Origin: Burkholderiaceae bacterium
GTDB taxonomy: Bacteria; Pseudomonadota; Gammaproteobacteria; Burkholderiales; Burkholderiaceae_C
Reading direction: 5' to 3'
Length of the DNA stretch: 18,034 nt
Assembly (NCBI GenBank): GCA_023260355.1
Contig: JALQVJ010000350.1
Coordinates: forward strand, 1-18,034
The position numbers and the translations under genes are program-made. This document shows positions 16,941 through 18,034 of the stretch, piece after piece. Within the stretch, counting starts at the first letter, position 1, and each line of letters starts with the position of its first letter. Under the pieces are notes generated by a model. It searched no databases and was not told where the DNA came from. It saw only the letters and a program-made list of their open reading frames with translations.

Positions 16941-17297
16941 ATGAGCGGTGAAAACTGTATTTTTTGCAAGATTGTGGCGGGCCAATTGCCGGCTAAAAAA
17001 GTCTATGAGGATGACGACATCCTTGCCTTTCATGACATCAACCCTTGGGCGCCTGTCCATTTTTTGATGATTCCAAAAGCGCACATCCCCTCGATGGCGC
17101 AACTGGATGAGTCACACCAAGCCGTGATGGGGAAAATCATGACGTTGGCACCCAGCTTGGCGCTTGAACAGGGTTGTCGCCCCTACCCTGAGGGGGGATT
17201 TCGTGTGATGGTCAACACTGGCGAGGATGGACGCCAAGAGGTGCCACATTTGCACGTGCACGTGATGGGCGGTCCCCGCCCATGGGCCAAAGGCTGA
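16941..17297 (+). CDS. hinT: HIT-family purine nucleoside phosphoramidase (HinT-like)
   Basis: This 118-residue protein is a histidine triad (HIT) hydrolase of the HinT/PKCI branch, enzymes that cleave adenosine phosphoramidates and acyl-AMP compounds. The histidine triad HLHVHVMGG is at residues 103-111, with the N-terminal CIFCKIVAGQLPAKKVYEDD and the central HFLMIPKAHIPSMAQL typical of the branch. I chose the ATG at 16941 because GAGG lies eight bases upstream and homology begins there; the frame is open from 16908, inside the previous gene. It is 10 bases after the membrane protein's stop and so probably the last gene of that transcript. Confidence 0.94.
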   Translation: MSGENCIFCKIVAGQLPAKKVYEDDDILAFHDINPWAPVHFLMIPKAHIPSMAQLDESHQAVMGKIMTLAPSLALEQGCRPYPEGGFRVMVNTGEDGRQEVPHLHVHVMGGPRPWAKG

Positions 17298-17333
17298 AGC
17301 CCTTTTGCGACGCTTAAGGCCCTTGTGTCAGCG

Positions 17334-17339
17334 TAGAAT
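17334..17339 (+). promoter_or_regulatory. Candidate -10 element for tatAB
   Basis: TAGAAT at 17334-17339 lies in the 103-base gap between hinT and tatA, which would give a leader of about 55 bases. There is no good -35 hexamer at 16-18 bases; the nearest TTG-type element, TTGCGA at 17305, is 23 bases away. A small inverted repeat (CCGGC at 17350-17354, GCCGG at 17373-17377) falls in the expected leader. Confidence 0.35.
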
Positions 17340-17400
17340 TCCACCTAAACCGGCGCATGGCTCTCGCCCTGGGCCGGCACTTTAATTTCAGGAGAACAAG

Positions 17401-17643
17401 ATGGGTGCTTTGTCCATTTGGCATTGGTTGATTGTTTTGTTGGTTGTGGTTTTGGTGTTTGGAACCAAAAAACTCAAGAACCTCGGCTCTGACTTGGGCG
17501 GCGCTGTCAAAGGTTTCAAAGATGGTATGAAAGACGGTGCTGCATCAGAGGCATCGTCTGATGCCTCTGTGGCAGGTCAAGTGACCCAGGCCAAGGCTGA
17601 AGGCAAAGACACCATCGACGTTCAAGCCAAAGAAAAATCCTGA
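17401..17643 (+). CDS. tatA: Sec-independent protein translocase subunit TatA
   Basis: This 80-residue protein forms the pore or membrane-weakening oligomer of the twin-arginine translocase, which exports folded proteins. Features in order are a short N-terminus MGALSIWHW, one transmembrane helix (about residues 7-20, [12 protein letters not shown]), the F-G-T-K-K-L hinge, an amphipathic helix [20 protein letters not shown] and a polar, alanine- and serine-rich tail. AGGAG about six bases upstream supports the ATG. It is followed 18 bases later by tatB. The coding sequence for the tail contains a perfect 10-bp hairpin (17546-17569). Confidence 0.96.
   Translation: MGALSIWHWLIVLLVVVLVFGTKKLKNLGSDLGGAVKGFKDGMKDGAASEASSDASVAGQVTQAKAEGKDTIDVQAKEKS
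17546..17569. repeat. Perfect 10-bp inverted repeat inside the tatA tail
   Basis: CAGAGGCATC (17546-17555) and GATGCCTCTG (17560-17569) pair around the loop GTCT. It encodes part of the low-complexity SEASSDAS tail. No T-tract follows, so it is not a standard terminator. It could stabilise the tatA message or limit read-through into tatB, but this is speculation. Confidence 0.6.
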
Positions 17644-17661
17644 TTTTCAGAAGTCTGACTC

Positions 17662-18034
17662 GTGTTTGATTTCGGTATCTCAGAGCTGGGAGTGATTGGC
17701 GCGGTCGCATTGGTCGTGATTGGCCCTGAGCGGTTGCCCCGCGTTGCGCGAACGGTGGGCACCCTGGCAGGCAAGGCGCAGCGTTATGTCGCTGACGTCA
17801 AGGCCGAAGTGAACCGGAGCATTGAACTCGAAGAGTTGCAAAAAATGCGTCAGGGGATGGAAGACGCAGTCAAAGAAATTGAGGCGTCGACGGCAGAAGC
17901 CACTCAAGACTTCGAGTCTGCTTGGGAAGACGCAACGCAGGCATTCAAGACCCCGCCAGAAGGGGTGTCTGCCAGCGATTACAGCTACCTCTCACGCGAC
18001 CCGTCGCGCGCATCTGCCCCGAGGAAGAATTTTC
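17662..18034 (+). CDS. tatB: Sec-independent protein translocase subunit TatB, 5' part
   Basis: This reading frame starts at a GTG and is still open at the window's end, giving 124 codons. TatB acts with TatC to receive twin-arginine signal peptides. The N-terminus [20 protein letters not shown] forms the membrane helix, followed by the TatB hallmark [13 protein letters not shown] at about residues 21-33, with the conserved glutamate E23 at the helix edge. A long amphipathic, charged region follows ([20 protein letters not shown]), typical of TatB's cytoplasmic helices. The start has no strong ribosome binding site (AAGTCTGACTC). It lies 18 bases after tatA; tatC would be expected next, outside the window. 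Confidence 0.95.
   Translation, partial: MFDFGISELGVIGAVALVVIGPERLPRVARTVGTLAGKAQRYVADVKAEVNRSIELEELQKMRQGMEDAVKEIEASTAEATQDFESAWEDATQAFKTPPEGVSASDYSYLSRDPSRASAPRKNF

Noticed and set aside
17284..17306. Possible terminator hairpin after hinT (GGGC ... GCCC followed by TTTT)
   Set aside because: The stem is only four base pairs with a loop of about 11 bases and a four-T tail, too weak to call.
1..18034. Search for a novel defence, mobile or RNA-based system
   Set aside because: No clustered repeats, integrase, transposase, toxin-antitoxin pair, retron-like or riboswitch-like structure was seen. All long gene-sized frames are explained by housekeeping genes.

Overview
This window is a chromosomal housekeeping segment of a betaproteobacterium. 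The gene order gltBD – mla operon – ABC-2 exporter – ibaG – murA – his cluster – hinT – tatAB is one I know from Burkholderiales. Moderate GC and general protein character suggest Comamonadaceae or a relative, but I hold the family-level call only weakly. Every stretch longer than about 170 bases is coding. I see no tRNA, rRNA, CRISPR array, insertion sequence, prophage or attachment site.

Layout. (1) 1-2568: the 3' end of gltB and all of gltD, the two subunits of NADPH glutamate synthase, closed by an intrinsic terminator. (2) 2731-6455: a six-gene phospholipid-trafficking operon in the order mlaF-mlaE-mlaD-mlaA-mlaC-mlaB, with the outer-membrane lipoprotein gene mlaA placed between mlaD and mlaC. 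(3) 6496-8156: an ABC-2 type ATPase/permease pair, probably started by its own promoter with almost no leader. (4) 8165-9686: ibaG (BolA family) and murA (first committed step of peptidoglycan synthesis). (5) 9703-16553: the histidine pathway, hisG, hisD, hisC, hisB, hisH, hisA, hisF, hisI and hisE. (6) 16550-17297: a small three-helix membrane protein and a HIT-family hydrolase. (7) 17401-18034: tatA and the 5' part of tatB; the window ends inside tatB.

How the genes work together. GltBD supplies glutamate, the amino donor for the HisC step; HisH draws its ammonia from glutamine. The Mla proteins move phospholipids between outer and inner membranes. MurA starts wall-precursor synthesis. TatAB exports folded proteins. 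Stop/start overlaps of four bases (mlaF/E, mlaD/A, ABC ATPase/permease, hisF/I, hisE/membrane gene) point to translational coupling.

The most unusual feature is hisC. It lies on the minus strand inside an otherwise plus-strand his cluster, facing hisD across a perfect 17-bp bidirectional terminator hairpin and diverging from hisB. The pathway is therefore split into at least three transcription units. A second useful observation is a 14-base module (stop codon plus Shine-Dalgarno sequence) repeated exactly at the murA/hisG and hisG/hisD junctions, which argues for a GTG start in hisD. I did not find a convincing undescribed biological system here; the remaining observations are modest and concern regulation.
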